The translations under genes were made by a program, and so were the position numbers. Positions 41,766 to 50,469 of a DNA stretch of 64,000 bases are shown here, piece after piece; the stretch's first letter is position 1; each line of letters opens with the position of its first letter. This DNA is from Sandaracinaceae bacterium (GTDB lineage: Bacteria; Myxococcota_A; Polyangia; Polyangiales; Houyiibacteriaceae), in NCBI GenBank assembly GCA_020633055.1, contig JACKEJ010000009.1, positions 1-64,000 on the forward strand, written 5' to 3'. The notes beneath the pieces were generated by a model, which was given only the letters and a program-made list of their open reading frames with translations, was not told where the DNA came from and did not search any database.

Positions 41766-44700
41766 TTACTCGGGTGCCGAGACCCATTGCCGAGAGGCGG
41801 AACTCCACCTGACGCGACCAGGACCGCTTCCGTGCGTGGCGGGTTGCCAGCCGGCGGGCTCGCCTTCTGGTCCGGGACCCCACGTGTGCGTGACCGTGGG
41901 AACTGGGTCACCTCCGCCCGGCGGCGGGGCTGTCTCGACGTAGTGGACATGGCTATCTGATTCCGCGAGTGGCCCGGTGGGGCGGGGTCGCGGTGGGGTT
42001 CCGGCGAGGTCAGGGTGTTCGCTGCTCAGCGTCACGTGGTGCTCGCCGCCCAGTCCACGCTGAGCTTCCAGCTGAGGCGTGTTCGATACGGCCTGCGGGT
42101 TGTTTGGGTTGTCGGTGCGGGAGTGCTTGTGGTCATGGATGATCGGTGTCCCGTCGGGGCGGCGTCCGAGACCATCGGGACGGGTGCCTCCTGTGCGGTC
42201 GGTTGTACCGGAGTTGTTGTCGCCAATCTCCGCACCCAAGTGCCGCCCCAGCGCCTCGCGACCATCTCGCTCGGGTCCACGAGAGCCGTCACGGTTGGCC
42301 TGCGCGCGGGTGGCGTCAGCTTGCCATGCAGCTGGGTCACGGTGCGGCATTCCTCGATTGTCACGCGATGTGCAGTTGCGGTCATAGCGCGCCTGTCGGG
42401 CGCCGGCTGCGTCGCCAGCGGTTTGCGCAGCGATAATGCGACGGCGGAAGTGCCGTCGCTGCTCTGGCGTGAGGTGGTCGTCCGACCCGAGCGCTTCATC
42501 ATCCGTCCGACGAGGCGCACTCGCATCGCCGCCCGCCTGTGGTGGGTCCGTGCCCTCGGCCGCAGCCAACTCCTCCGGCGGGGTCTGCTGCGGGCAGTTC
42601 CCAGGGCAGGGCTTGTTGAGCCCGCGTAGATCCACGTCCCGCAGCGGGTTCCCATCGGCGCAGTAGCCGTACAGGTTGAGGCCGCCCTGGATGCCGACCG
42701 GGTCACTCTCCAGATACCGACCGAGCTCGGGGGAGTAGTACCGAAATCGGTTGCAGTGCAGGCCGGTGGTCGCGTCGTGGTAGTGCCCCGGGAAGCGCAG
42801 CGGCTGGTGGAAGTCCGCGCCGACGTGCACTTCGCACTCGCCGTAGGGATGCACGGTGGCTTCCCACACCACCTCGCCGCCGTCGTCCTCCACGCGCTCG
42901 GGGCAGCCCCGGTGGTCGGTGAAGTAGTAGTAGCGCTCGCCATCCTCTGGGCGCTCGGCGGCTTCCTCGCGCGACGCGTAGTCCACCGCCATGAACGGCA
43001 CCAGCGCGCGCTCGTCGATGTACACGTACACGCGCAGGGACCCGGTGGGTCCTTCTTCTGCAGCGAGCCTGTCCCCGTACCACCAGAACCGGCTGCGCTC
43101 GCACACCCGCGCGCCGTCCGCGTCGCGTCCGTAGGCGCGCACCTCGGTGCGCCTGCCGAGCGCGTCGTAGTCCGCTTCCCACACCGTCTCCGGCGCGCCA
43201 TAGCGGTGCAGCTCGAGGCCGTACGCGGGGTGCCCCGGCGGGTACACCTCGCCCGCGTCGGCCGCCGCGAACGAGATGCGCCGCAAGCGGTCCAGCGCGT
43301 CGTGCTCGTAGACCAGCTTGCCCCACGCTCCCGAACGCGACCGGACATGGTCCCGCTCGTCGTACGCGAACCGGTCCCCGTTCGCGCGGTACAGCCGGTT
43401 CCCGCGGTCCAGCTGCACCAGCCCGTCGTCGCGCCCGCCCACGTGCGCGTCGCGCAGCCCAGGCTTCTGGCGGAGGTTGCCGGCCGCGTCGTGCGTGTAC
43501 GCCTCTTGCCGGCCGTCCGCGTGCGTGACCGTCGCGAGCCGGTGCGCGGCGTCATACGCGTAGCGCGTGGTCCCGCGCAGCGAGTCCTCCCGCGCCCGGA
43601 GGTCTCCTTCACCCGAGCGCCAGAAGCGCCGCGCCCACGGGCGCTCCACGCGGTCCGCCCCACCGCGGAAGCGCGTCTTGCTCAGGCAGTGCCCGCGCCC
43701 GTCGTGCTGCGAGACCTCCGTCACGCCGCTCGCCAGGTCCCGCTGCACGATGCCCGCGCCCAGCCGCTGCACGCGGTGCACACGGTCCGTCGGGTCCACC
43801 ACCAGCACCGTGTCGGCGCTCGGGTAGTGGTACTGCACCCCCACGCCCAGCGTGCTGATGCCCAGCACGCGCTCGCCCGCAAAGCGCACACGCACGCCCT
43901 CGTCGTCACGCAGGTCCGCTTTGCGACGCCCCGCCGCCGTGTGCTCGAACGTGCACGCGCCCGCGGCGTTCGCGGCGAGCGTCTTGTACCCCCGCGCGTC
44001 GTGCTCGAACGTCTCTTCCTGCCCGTCGCACGTCGCGCGCTTCTGCAGCAACGCGCCCGGGCCGTGCGTGTACTGCACCAGCGGCGTGCCGTCCTCACGC
44101 AGCTTCGCGCTCAGCCGGTCCACCGCGTCGTACGTGTAGCGTTCGCGTACCCTGTCGTGGCGCTGCACCGTCACCAGCCGCCGCTTCAGGTCGTACTCGT
44201 AGCGGCTCTCGGTGCCGCCGGGGTCCACCACGCCCAGCAGGTCGTTCCAGCCGCTGCGCTCGAAGCGCGTCACCCCGCCCAGCGGGTCGTGCGCCTCGAC
44301 ACACGCCGTCCACTCCCGGAACACGTACTCCCACGTGCCTCCGTCGAAGTCCGTGTAGCGCTCGAGGTTCCCGGTGCCGTCGTAGCGGTACGTCCGCCGC
44401 AGCACCTCGCCGCCCATCGACTTCTCCACGCGCACCAGCGTGTCGAACGCGTCGCGCTCTTCCCGCTCGACCCCCGCCACCTCCGCACCGGCCAGCGCGG
44501 CCCGCGCCGCGGCCGGCACCTGCGGCGGCAACGAGCCCGACCACGGCACGTCGAAGCCCAACGGCACCAGCCGGCCGTGCTCCCACTCGAGCGCCACCTC
44601 GGGGCCTTCGTACTCGAGCGCCGCAGCCACTTCGTGCGGGGCCGCGTCCAGCGGGCGCACGTGCCCCGTGGGGTCGCGCTTGCCGAGCACCGCACCCGCC

Positions 44701-45632
44701 GCGTCGCGCACGTACGGGTAGACCTGCCCGGTCGCGTCCACTTCCGCCACAGGCTGCCCGCGCTCGTCGAGCTGGAACGACCGGATGCCGCCGTACGGGT
44801 CTTCAATCTCCAGCAGCGTCCCCGTGGGCTCGTACCGGTACCACCACTGCGCGCCGTTCTCTTCGTGCGTCACCAGCGTGCACTGCTTCGTGGGCAGGTA
44901 CGTCAGCAGCAGCGCCACCTCGCCGTGCTCGCCGCGCGCCCGCGTGCAACGCCCGGCGCCGTCGTACGCGTACTCGAAGGCGTGCCCGCGCCGGTTGACC
45001 TTGCGGGTCATGTAGCCGGCGTCGTCGTAGCTGAACGCAAACGCCTTGCCGTAAGCGTCCTTGCCGCCCAGCAAGAACCCGTAGCGGTCGTACTCGTACA
45101 CCAGCAGCTGCCGCTGCCCCTCGGGCGTCAGCCACACCACAGAGCGCAGCAGCCCCTCGCGGTCCCACTCCACGCGCAGTGTCCGCTCCGCGTAGTCCAC
45201 GACGCCCACCAACCGCTCGTGGCTGTCGTACTCGAAGCGCGCCTCGTGCAGCCCCTCGTACATGCGCGTCAGCAGCGCCACGCGCCGCTTGGGGCCGAAG
45301 TCCCGGCGGAACTCGTACGCGGGCGCACCGGCCGTGCGCACCTGATACAGGTCGTCGCCCACGCGCACCAGCACGTGGCCCTGACGGGTGTCGCGGTCCC
45401 CGACGTGCTCGAGGTGACCAAACTCGACGACGACGCCGTCCGGTCTCTCGTAGCGCACTCCGTCCAGATCGAAGCGCAACAGTCGATCGAACTCGTGGCG
45501 GTGTCCCCAGCCGTTGCCACGCTGGTCGTTCACGTGGAGCGTACCGTAGTAGCGCCGCCACTCGAAGCGCGCGGGACCGCGCAGCGAGAACTCGATCGCC
45601 TTGTCCCGTACCTCGCCCGTGATTACGTCCAC
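41766..45632 (-). CDS. Rhs/YD-repeat polymorphic toxin with nuclease-like C-terminus
   Basis: A 1288-residue Rhs protein. It opens with VDVITGEVRDKAIEFSLRGP, the usual end of an Rhs N-terminal linker, and continues with more than 20 YD repeats (for example YAYDGAGRCTRARGEHGEV) that build the hollow shell. The core ends near residue 1005 with YLESDPVGIQGGLNLYGY and DVDLRGL, a variant of the usual DPxGL cleavage end. The last 283 residues (41769-42617) are the toxin. It has an E-containing helix (GREALGRHLGAEIG), GTRPDGLGRRPDG, IIHDHKHS and QLEAQ, an arrangement like PD-(D/E)xK nucleases. GGAG precedes the GTG start by five bases. Delivery is probably by type VI secretion. Confidence 0.88.
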   Translation of the reverse strand: MDVITGEVRDKAIEFSLRGPARFEWRRYYGTLHVNDQRGNGWGHRHEFDRLLRFDLDGVRYERPDGVVVEFGHLEHVGDRDTRQGHVLVRVGDDLYQVRTAGAPAYEFRRDFGPKRRVALLTRMYEGLHEARFEYDSHERLVGVVDYAERTLRVEWDREGLLRSVVWLTPEGQRQLLVYEYDRYGFLLGGKDAYGKAFAFSYDDAGYMTRKVNRRGHAFEYAYDGAGRCTRARGEHGEVALLLTYLPTKQCTLVTHEENGAQWWYRYEPTGTLLEIEDPYGGIRSFQLDERGQPVAEVDATGQVYPYVRDAAGAVLGKRDPTGHVRPLDAAPHEVAAALEYEGPEVALEWEHGRLVPLGFDVPWSGSLPPQVPAAARAALAGAEVAGVEREERDAFDTLVRVEKSMGGEVLRRTYRYDGTGNLERYTDFDGGTWEYVFREWTACVEAHDPLGGVTRFERSGWNDLLGVVDPGGTESRYEYDLKRRLVTVQRHDRVRERYTYDAVDRLSAKLREDGTPLVQYTHGPGALLQKRATCDGQEETFEHDARGYKTLAANAAGACTFEHTAAGRRKADLRDDEGVRVRFAGERVLGISTLGVGVQYHYPSADTVLVVDPTDRVHRVQRLGAGIVQRDLASGVTEVSQHDGRGHCLSKTRFRGGADRVERPWARRFWRSGEGDLRAREDSLRGTTRYAYDAAHRLATVTHADGRQEAYTHDAAGNLRQKPGLRDAHVGGRDDGLVQLDRGNRLYRANGDRFAYDERDHVRSRSGAWGKLVYEHDALDRLRRISFAAADAGEVYPPGHPAYGLELHRYGAPETVWEADYDALGRRTEVRAYGRDADGARVCERSRFWWYGDRLAAEEGPTGSLRVYVYIDERALVPFMAVDYASREEAAERPEDGERYYYFTDHRGCPERVEDDGGEVVWEATVHPYGECEVHVGADFHQPLRFPGHYHDATTGLHCNRFRYYSPELGRYLESDPVGIQGGLNLYGYCADGNPLRDVDLRGLNKPCPGNCPQQTPPEELAAAEGTDPPQAGGDASAPRRTDDEALGSDDHLTPEQRRHFRRRIIAAQTAGDAAGARQARYDRNCTSRDNRGMPHRDPAAWQADATRAQANRDGSRGPERDGREALGRHLGAEIGDNNSGTTDRTGGTRPDGLGRRPDGTPIIHDHKHSRTDNPNNPQAVSNTPQLEAQRGLGGEHHVTLSSEHPDLAGTPPRPRPTGPLAESDSHVHYVETAPPPGGGDPVPTVTHTWGPGPEGEPAGWQPATHGSGPGRVRWSSASRQWVSAPE

Positions 45633-45681
45633 GACGACTCCGCGCTCGACTCACGGGTCGGCGCCACCGCTGGGCAACGCT

Positions 45682-46770
45682 TCAGCGTGGACACGTCTGC
45701 ACTCCGCCCGCGCGCACGGGATCATCAGGACCGTGGCCCGGCCGCCGCCGCAACCGCTGCATGGCCCGCCCCGCCAGCCGGCGCGCAGCACGAAACAACG
45801 GCGCGGCGATCTGGAGGTCGTTCGGGATGGGCACACCCCCGATCAGCACGTTGGCTTGAGCCGGCACCATCATCCCGAACCCAGGCGCCACACCAGGGTC
45901 TTTGCCGGCCAGCATCGACAGCGCCAACGCGGCCACATCGAGCGCAGCTTGCGCCGCGCCAGTGGCCGCAGCCAGCGCTTGTCCAGCCGCGGCCGCCGCG
46001 TTGCCTTCCGCGGCCGAGGCCGACGAGTCCATCGCCGAGGTGGCGGCCCCCACGGCACCCAGCACGGCACCTGCCGCGCCCATGGCGACGAGGGCCTTCA
46101 CCGCCTTTGGCTGAATGGCCTGCAGCGGGTTGCAGTGCAGCGTCAGGTCCATCGCGCGCGCCGCTCGCGCTCCCCCGATGAACACGTTACTGGACCCGGT
46201 GACGATCTCGAACGTGGGCGAGAGTGAGCCACAGGTCATCGCCGCTCCCATGTCTCCGGCGCGCGCCGCAGGTAGCCCACCGATTAGAACGGAGGCACAC
46301 GTTGCCAGCGAGATGTTGCCCAGACTGGGCAACGGCACGGGGACTGGGGCAGGCGGGATCAAGCTCGGCGGGTGCATGTGCCCGTGCAACGAGCCCACGT
46401 GCATGGTGCCCAGCGTGAGGGCGGGCAGCCCAACGCCGTTGCCGAAGATGGCGTTGGCTGCGAGCGCGATGCCCACGTTGTCCAGCTCGCCCGCGAGCCC
46501 CACGACGCCCAACACCCCACCCAGCGCGGCCTGAACCCAGCCCAGCGCGCCATGGTCCGGGTCCGGCCGACCCACCGAGGCCATGGATGAGTTCACGGCG
46601 TCGGCGAACATGTTGACGCTCACGGCCGCTGGAGAGCTGGAGTTGATGGACGGGATGGCAACCAGCCTCGGCCCAGGGTCGCGGCTCGCGTCGTGGCTGG
46701 GCGCTTGGCCCTGGCGGTTGGCGTTTGCGACGGCGGACCGCGCGATGTGCCCGGCGCGTGGCGTGGTCAT
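45682..46770 (-). CDS. DUF4150/PAAR-like spike protein of the Rhs module
   Basis: A 362-residue protein. The N-terminal half (about 45-235) has the DUF4150/PAAR-like arrangement of small conserved beta elements (VSVNMFADAVNSS, LIGGLPAARAGDMGAAMTCG, GSSNVFIGGARAARAMD), which in Rhs effectors caps the type VI spike. A helical Ala/Gly-rich stretch (about 240-305) follows, then a second PAAR-like piece (VPAQANVLIGGVPIPNDLQI) and a basic tail. In many bacteria this region is fused to the Rhs shell; here a stop and 49 bases separate them. It overlaps the TPR adaptor gene by four bases. Confidence 0.82.
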   Translation of the reverse strand: MTTPRAGHIARSAVANANRQGQAPSHDASRDPGPRLVAIPSINSSSPAAVSVNMFADAVNSSMASVGRPDPDHGALGWVQAALGGVLGVVGLAGELDNVGIALAANAIFGNGVGLPALTLGTMHVGSLHGHMHPPSLIPPAPVPVPLPSLGNISLATCASVLIGGLPAARAGDMGAAMTCGSLSPTFEIVTGSSNVFIGGARAARAMDLTLHCNPLQAIQPKAVKALVAMGAAGAVLGAVGAATSAMDSSASAAEGNAAAAAGQALAAATGAAQAALDVAALALSMLAGKDPGVAPGFGMMVPAQANVLIGGVPIPNDLQIAAPLFRAARRLAGRAMQRLRRRPGHGPDDPVRAGGVQTCPR

Positions 46771-47900
46771 GCGCTCATCCTCCGTTCCATCGCGGCCATC
46801 AGCGCACGCTCGCGGGTCACGGCGTCCGACTGCTCGCGCATCCCATCGCGCTTGGCTATCCGCTGGCGCCGGTCCAAGGCGTTGCCCCACAGCGCAAACA
46901 TCGAGAACTCCCGCGACAGGTCGCTGGCTGCGATCCAGTGCGCCAGCGCCTCCCCAGTGCGCCCCGTGTCCACCTTGACGTCTCCCTGCTTCAACGACGC
47001 CTCGATCCGAACCGCCAGGTTCCCGAGCCCCGTCGCGAGCTTCTCGGCGAGGTCGTAGTAGCCCAGCGCGTCGTCGTGCTGGCGCAAGGCGTGGCACACA
47101 TCGCCCAGGCTACTCGCCAGCAGCAGCGTCACGGGGAGCGCGTGCGCTTCGGTGGCCGCCAGGCCGATGCCCTGCATGAACAGGGTCTTGGCGTCTTCGG
47201 GACGCCCACCGCGCTCGGCGGCGAGACCCATGCCGTGCAAGCACAGCGCGCGCATGGAGACGTTGCCGGTCTGCGTGAAGTGTCCGTACGCGGCACGAAA
47301 CTTCTTCACCGCGTCGGGGTAGTTGCGCTGCGCGAGGTCCATGCTGGCCAACTGAACCATGCCCGCCATGCGCTCGGGCATCGGCGTCTCGGGGTCGGCC
47401 GTGGCTTCGCTGATTCCGTCGAGCAGCGCTTGCGGCGACAGATTGGCGTCCAGCACGCGGATGTCCCCGATGCCCTCGCGACGCAGGAACGGCAGCACGA
47501 ACGGGTTGCTGGCGTCGTCGCGCACGAACACCCGCACCCCGCGCATCCAGTGCTCGTGTCCGGCCCGCGGAAAGAAGCCCGACACGATGGTGGCGTAGGC
47601 GCTCCTGTCCGCGATCTCCAGCGGAAGGAACGCGATGACCAGGTGACGGTCGAGAGGATCTCCCGCCAACTGCCGAAAGTGTTCCACCATCGCCTTCAAG
47701 CGCTCGAAGACCGTGGCGCTGGCATCACCGCAGATCTCCGGGAGACCAGCGAGCGGCGGAAAGCCTTCCTCGGCCAGCTCCTCGTTCGCGCGGTCGATGC
47801 ACAGGTTGGCGCGAACGAAGATGGACTCGAGGTACGCGTCGAGACCCGTACAGGGGACCGCGAACGAGAGGAAGATGTCCGACGGCGTCTCGTCCTCCAC
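46767..47900 (-). CDS. TPR adaptor/chaperone-like protein of the Rhs module
   Basis: A 377-residue protein. Residues 1-170 form a globular domain (DIFLSFAVPCTGLDAYLESI, HLVIAFLPLEIADRSAYATI); residues 175-350 are tetratricopeptide-like helices (MDLAQRNYPDAVKKFRAAYG, LRQHDDALGYYDLAEKLATG). No signal peptide. First gene of the Rhs cluster and coupled to the DUF4150 gene, which fits adaptors that load Rhs/PAAR effectors onto the secretion machine. The start is GTG with a poor ribosome site; the frame stays open for some codons upstream, so the N-terminus may be longer. Confidence 0.72.
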   Translation of the reverse strand: MEDETPSDIFLSFAVPCTGLDAYLESIFVRANLCIDRANEELAEEGFPPLAGLPEICGDASATVFERLKAMVEHFRQLAGDPLDRHLVIAFLPLEIADRSAYATIVSGFFPRAGHEHWMRGVRVFVRDDASNPFVLPFLRREGIGDIRVLDANLSPQALLDGISEATADPETPMPERMAGMVQLASMDLAQRNYPDAVKKFRAAYGHFTQTGNVSMRALCLHGMGLAAERGGRPEDAKTLFMQGIGLAATEAHALPVTLLLASSLGDVCHALRQHDDALGYYDLAEKLATGLGNLAVRIEASLKQGDVKVDTGRTGEALAHWIAASDLSREFSMFALWGNALDRRQRIAKRDGMREQSDAVTRERALMAAMERRMSA

Positions 47901-47904
47901 GGCC

Positions 47905-48411
47905 TGTAAAGCGGCCCAGCGGGGATGCGCACCACGCCAGCGATGGAGCTCAACGTGTAGGACGGCCAGACCACGAGGAGCGCTGGGCCAGTGCGCAGGA
48001 AGGCGCGCTCGATGAAGCGCACCAGACGCAAGACGCGTGGATAGCGTCCCTCGATGAAGCCCAACGCCGCGCCACCGAACGCTGCGCCGACGGCCCAGGC
48101 CGCGTACATCCCAAACACCCGGCGCGGCACGCAGATGAGCAGGACGGTGCGCAGGTCGAGCGAGGTCGCGGTGAGCATGATGTGCCGTTGGTGTCGGGGC
48201 TCAGCCCCAGCAGCCACTCGGGGTGATGCAGCAGCAGCATGGGCGAGAGCGCCGTGCCAATCGCGCCGACCATCGTGCTGACGGCGGCGAGCAACGCGGC
48301 CCAGCGCTGCTCGCGGCTGGTGCGTGGGGGCGTGGCGCGCAGGCTCGGGGCCAGCTGCCCGACGAGCGGTGAGTCCTCGGAGGAGCGCGCGTCGTCGGCT
48401 TGACGCCCCAC
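47905..48411 (-). pseudogene. Frameshifted DedA/VTT-like membrane protein
   Basis: The N-terminal part (GTG at 48411; about 70 residues to HHPEWLLGLSPDTN) is in one frame, and a matching membrane continuation (RHIMLTATSLDLRTVLLICV, then GAALGFIEGRYPRVLRLVRF) is in another. Adding one base near 48195, where AACGGCAC would need an extra C, joins them into a protein resembling SNARE-associated/DedA (VTT) membrane proteins. The C-terminal end is unclear and runs into the TPR adaptor gene. Either a recent single-base deletion or a sequence error. Confidence 0.6.
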
Positions 48412-48493
48412 GGTATCAGCTGCCGTGCGGCAGGCCAGCGCCCCTCCGCTACCTTCGTCTGGTCAGCGGGGCGGGGCCTGCTAGATCGGGCGC

Positions 48494-49072
48494 ATGTTCC
48501 TTCGCAAAGCGGCCCTGCGCCCCGTGCCCCGTCACGCGGTGGTGGACGAGCACTTCGTCCAGCTCGTGGAGGCGCAGCTGGACGCGCACGAGGACGACCT
48601 CCAGGGCCTGCTGGACCGCGGCTATTCCGAGCTGGACAGGCGCCAGCCGGCGCTCAGCGACTGGCTGGCGGAGCAGCTCCTCGGACGGCCAGGACGAACT
48701 GGTGCAGTCACTCGGGTACTTCTTGGTGGTGACCGTCTTCATGATTTTCCGCGAGGCCTTCCCGACGCGCCTCGAGGAGGTCGACGAGCGCTCGCTGCAG
48801 ATCGCCCTCGAGACCCTCAGCGTGGACGAGGAGCTGCGCGCCAACGATCCCACGGAGACGCTGGATGCAGCGACGACGTGGTCGCCATGGGTCAGCCCGC
48901 AGTGCTCGACTTCGTGCAGCACCACGTGGAGGAGGCCATCGAGCAGGCCGAGGGAGAGGTCGAGCTGACGGAGCTCGACAGCGTCTACCGCGCGCTGCTC
49001 GTGGAGGTCATCGCGCTCAGTCACGCCGTGACCGGGCCACGCGGCGAGGCCCGCAGCCACATGGTCTCCTGA
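48494..49072 (+). pseudogene. Hypothetical gene with two compensating frameshifts
   Basis: Three blocks read as one protein: MFLRKAALRPVPRHAVVDEH to WLAEQLL in frame A, DGQDELVQSLGYFLVVTVFM to RANDPTETL in frame B, then DDVVAMGQPAVLDFVQHHVE to the end in frame A again. The breaks are near 48680 and 48866. The joined product of about 190 residues is mostly helical with one hydrophobic segment, and I do not recognise it. Two shifts that restore frame are more typical of sequence error than of decay, but both are possible. Confidence 0.6.
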
Positions 49073-49239
49073 CGCCCTCCTGCATCACGCTCGGGCGTCC
49101 GCGATCCTCGGTCGATCGTGCCCCTCTACGGACCGTTGCGGGGCTACCGACCCCTGGGACGCGCCGAGCCGCTCGAGGAAGTGTGGGAGACGTGAGGAGC
49201 TCCGCCACGAACCCGACCTATTTGGCAAACCCGTCGTTC

Positions 49240-49865
49240 GGTGTCTCGACGTCACGCGTCGGCAGGCCGAAGCCGCCGCCCCCGCGACCCCGCTGAATGC
49301 GAGGCGTGCCATCATCATGACCAAGGCTGGGCCATCTGCGCAGCTGCGCACGCCGCGGCGCCCTTTGCCTGCAGCAGGTTGCTCCACGTGCGCGAACACG
49401 CGCTGGGCCGTGTGGGCGATGGACGCGCCACCACGCAAGAGAGCAGGGGGATGGTCAGCCGGGCGCTGCGCATCGCGCTGGGGGTGCGCCGCGTGGCGAG
49501 CACGAAGCGAGCTGCGCCAGCGCGACTCGCAGGCGGGTCCACAGGTTGACCCTTGCGATCCAGCGCGAACGTGTACGCAGAGGCGGATCTCGCCAGGCTG
49601 GTCGTCGAAGATGCGCGAATTCGATGAAGGGCAGGAAGAAGCCGACGAACGTGGTGATGGCGCCGAGCGCGATGGGCCCGCGCGCCATGAAGCCGGGGTG
49701 CAGCGCACCGTGATGCGCTCCTCGGGCGCCGCCTGTTCACGCAGCACGCCCTTCGTCCAGTCGGCTGCGCAGGCGATCGAACGGGACGAGCTCCAGCTCG
49801 TGCTCCGGGCAGTGGGTCAGGCCCTCGAACGACTCTTCGCAGAAAGGGCAGAACAGGACGGACAC
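49240..49865 (-). pseudogene. Decayed zinc-ribbon membrane protein
   Basis: A GTG at 49865 starts VSVLFCPFCEESFEGLTHCP with a zinc-ribbon-like Cys pattern and ends after 42 residues. Recognisable continuations lie in other frames: LREQAAPEERITV, then GPIALGAITTFVGFFLPFIE (a membrane helix), YTFALDRK, and SAMRSARLTIPLLSCV. At least four frameshifts are needed to join them. The start overlaps the end of the decayed ABC ATPase, so they were once a coupled ABC ATPase-permease pair. The lower boundary is approximate. Confidence 0.5.
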
Positions 49866-50432
49866 GGGGCTGGTACCTCCGGCTTGGGGGCGGTGGCCCC
49901 GGCCCCGCTAGCGGCTTCGTCGGCGTCGTCGCGCTTGGCCAGGGTGTCCAGGAACGCTCGCTCCAACGTGAGCTTGAACGGCGCCATGTGCCGCACAGGC
50001 TGCTTCGCCTCGCTGGGCGGCGCGCAGGATGGCGTCGGGGGCCCACGGCGTCCGGCAAGCGGACGCAGCAGCGCCGCGCCATCGCGCTGCACCACGCAGC
50101 GCCTCCATCTCGAGCGCCTTCCGCACCGCGTCCGGGTCGCCCTTCACGCGCACCTCGTAGATGCTGTGGTCGGTCCGCAGCAGCTCTGCCTGCGCCGCCC
50201 TGGCGTAGAGCGCCTCGCCCTGCGTCATGACGACGACTTGGTGGCACGGCTTCTCGACGTCCGGGAGGTATGTGCGTGGACAGGATGACGCTCGCGCCGG
50301 TGCGCTTGGGGATGTCCAGGATCAGCGCCAGCATCGGTCGTCGCGGCCGCGCGGGTCGAGGCGCGCACTGTGGCGTACTGCGACCTACACCGTCAAGGTT
50401 CAACATCCAGGGTCTCGCTCTCGGCGCATCCC
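49817..50432 (-). pseudogene. Decayed ABC transporter ATPase, C-terminal half
   Basis: Pieces in three frames line up with the C-terminal part of an ABC-2-type ATPase: a D-loop LDPRGRDD, MLALILDIPKRTGASVILST with the switch His (STHIPP), VVVMTQGEALYARAAQAELL, EVRVKGDPDAVRKALE, RLPDAVGP, and VRHMAPFKLTLERAFLDTLA. Near 50421-50432 a GMR like the start of the signature region can be read, but Walker A and the whole N-terminal half are absent. Several indels make this clearly non-functional as written. Confidence 0.6.
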
Positions 50433-50469
50433 GTAGCGTTGGCGTGGCTCCACCGACTGCGACCGGTAC

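Noticed and set aside
45632..45700. DUF4150 and Rhs genes as one gene broken by a frameshift
   Set aside because: The Rhs frame has a stop at 45651-45653 and the DUF4150 frame stops at 45682, so one indel cannot join them, and the Rhs GTG has its own GGAG. Kept as separate genes, with the split noted as a finding.
42756..46181. 1141-codon open frame on the plus strand, antisense to the Rhs gene
   Set aside because: Same kind of GC-driven shadow; the minus-strand frame has clear YD repeats, ribosome site and family motifs.
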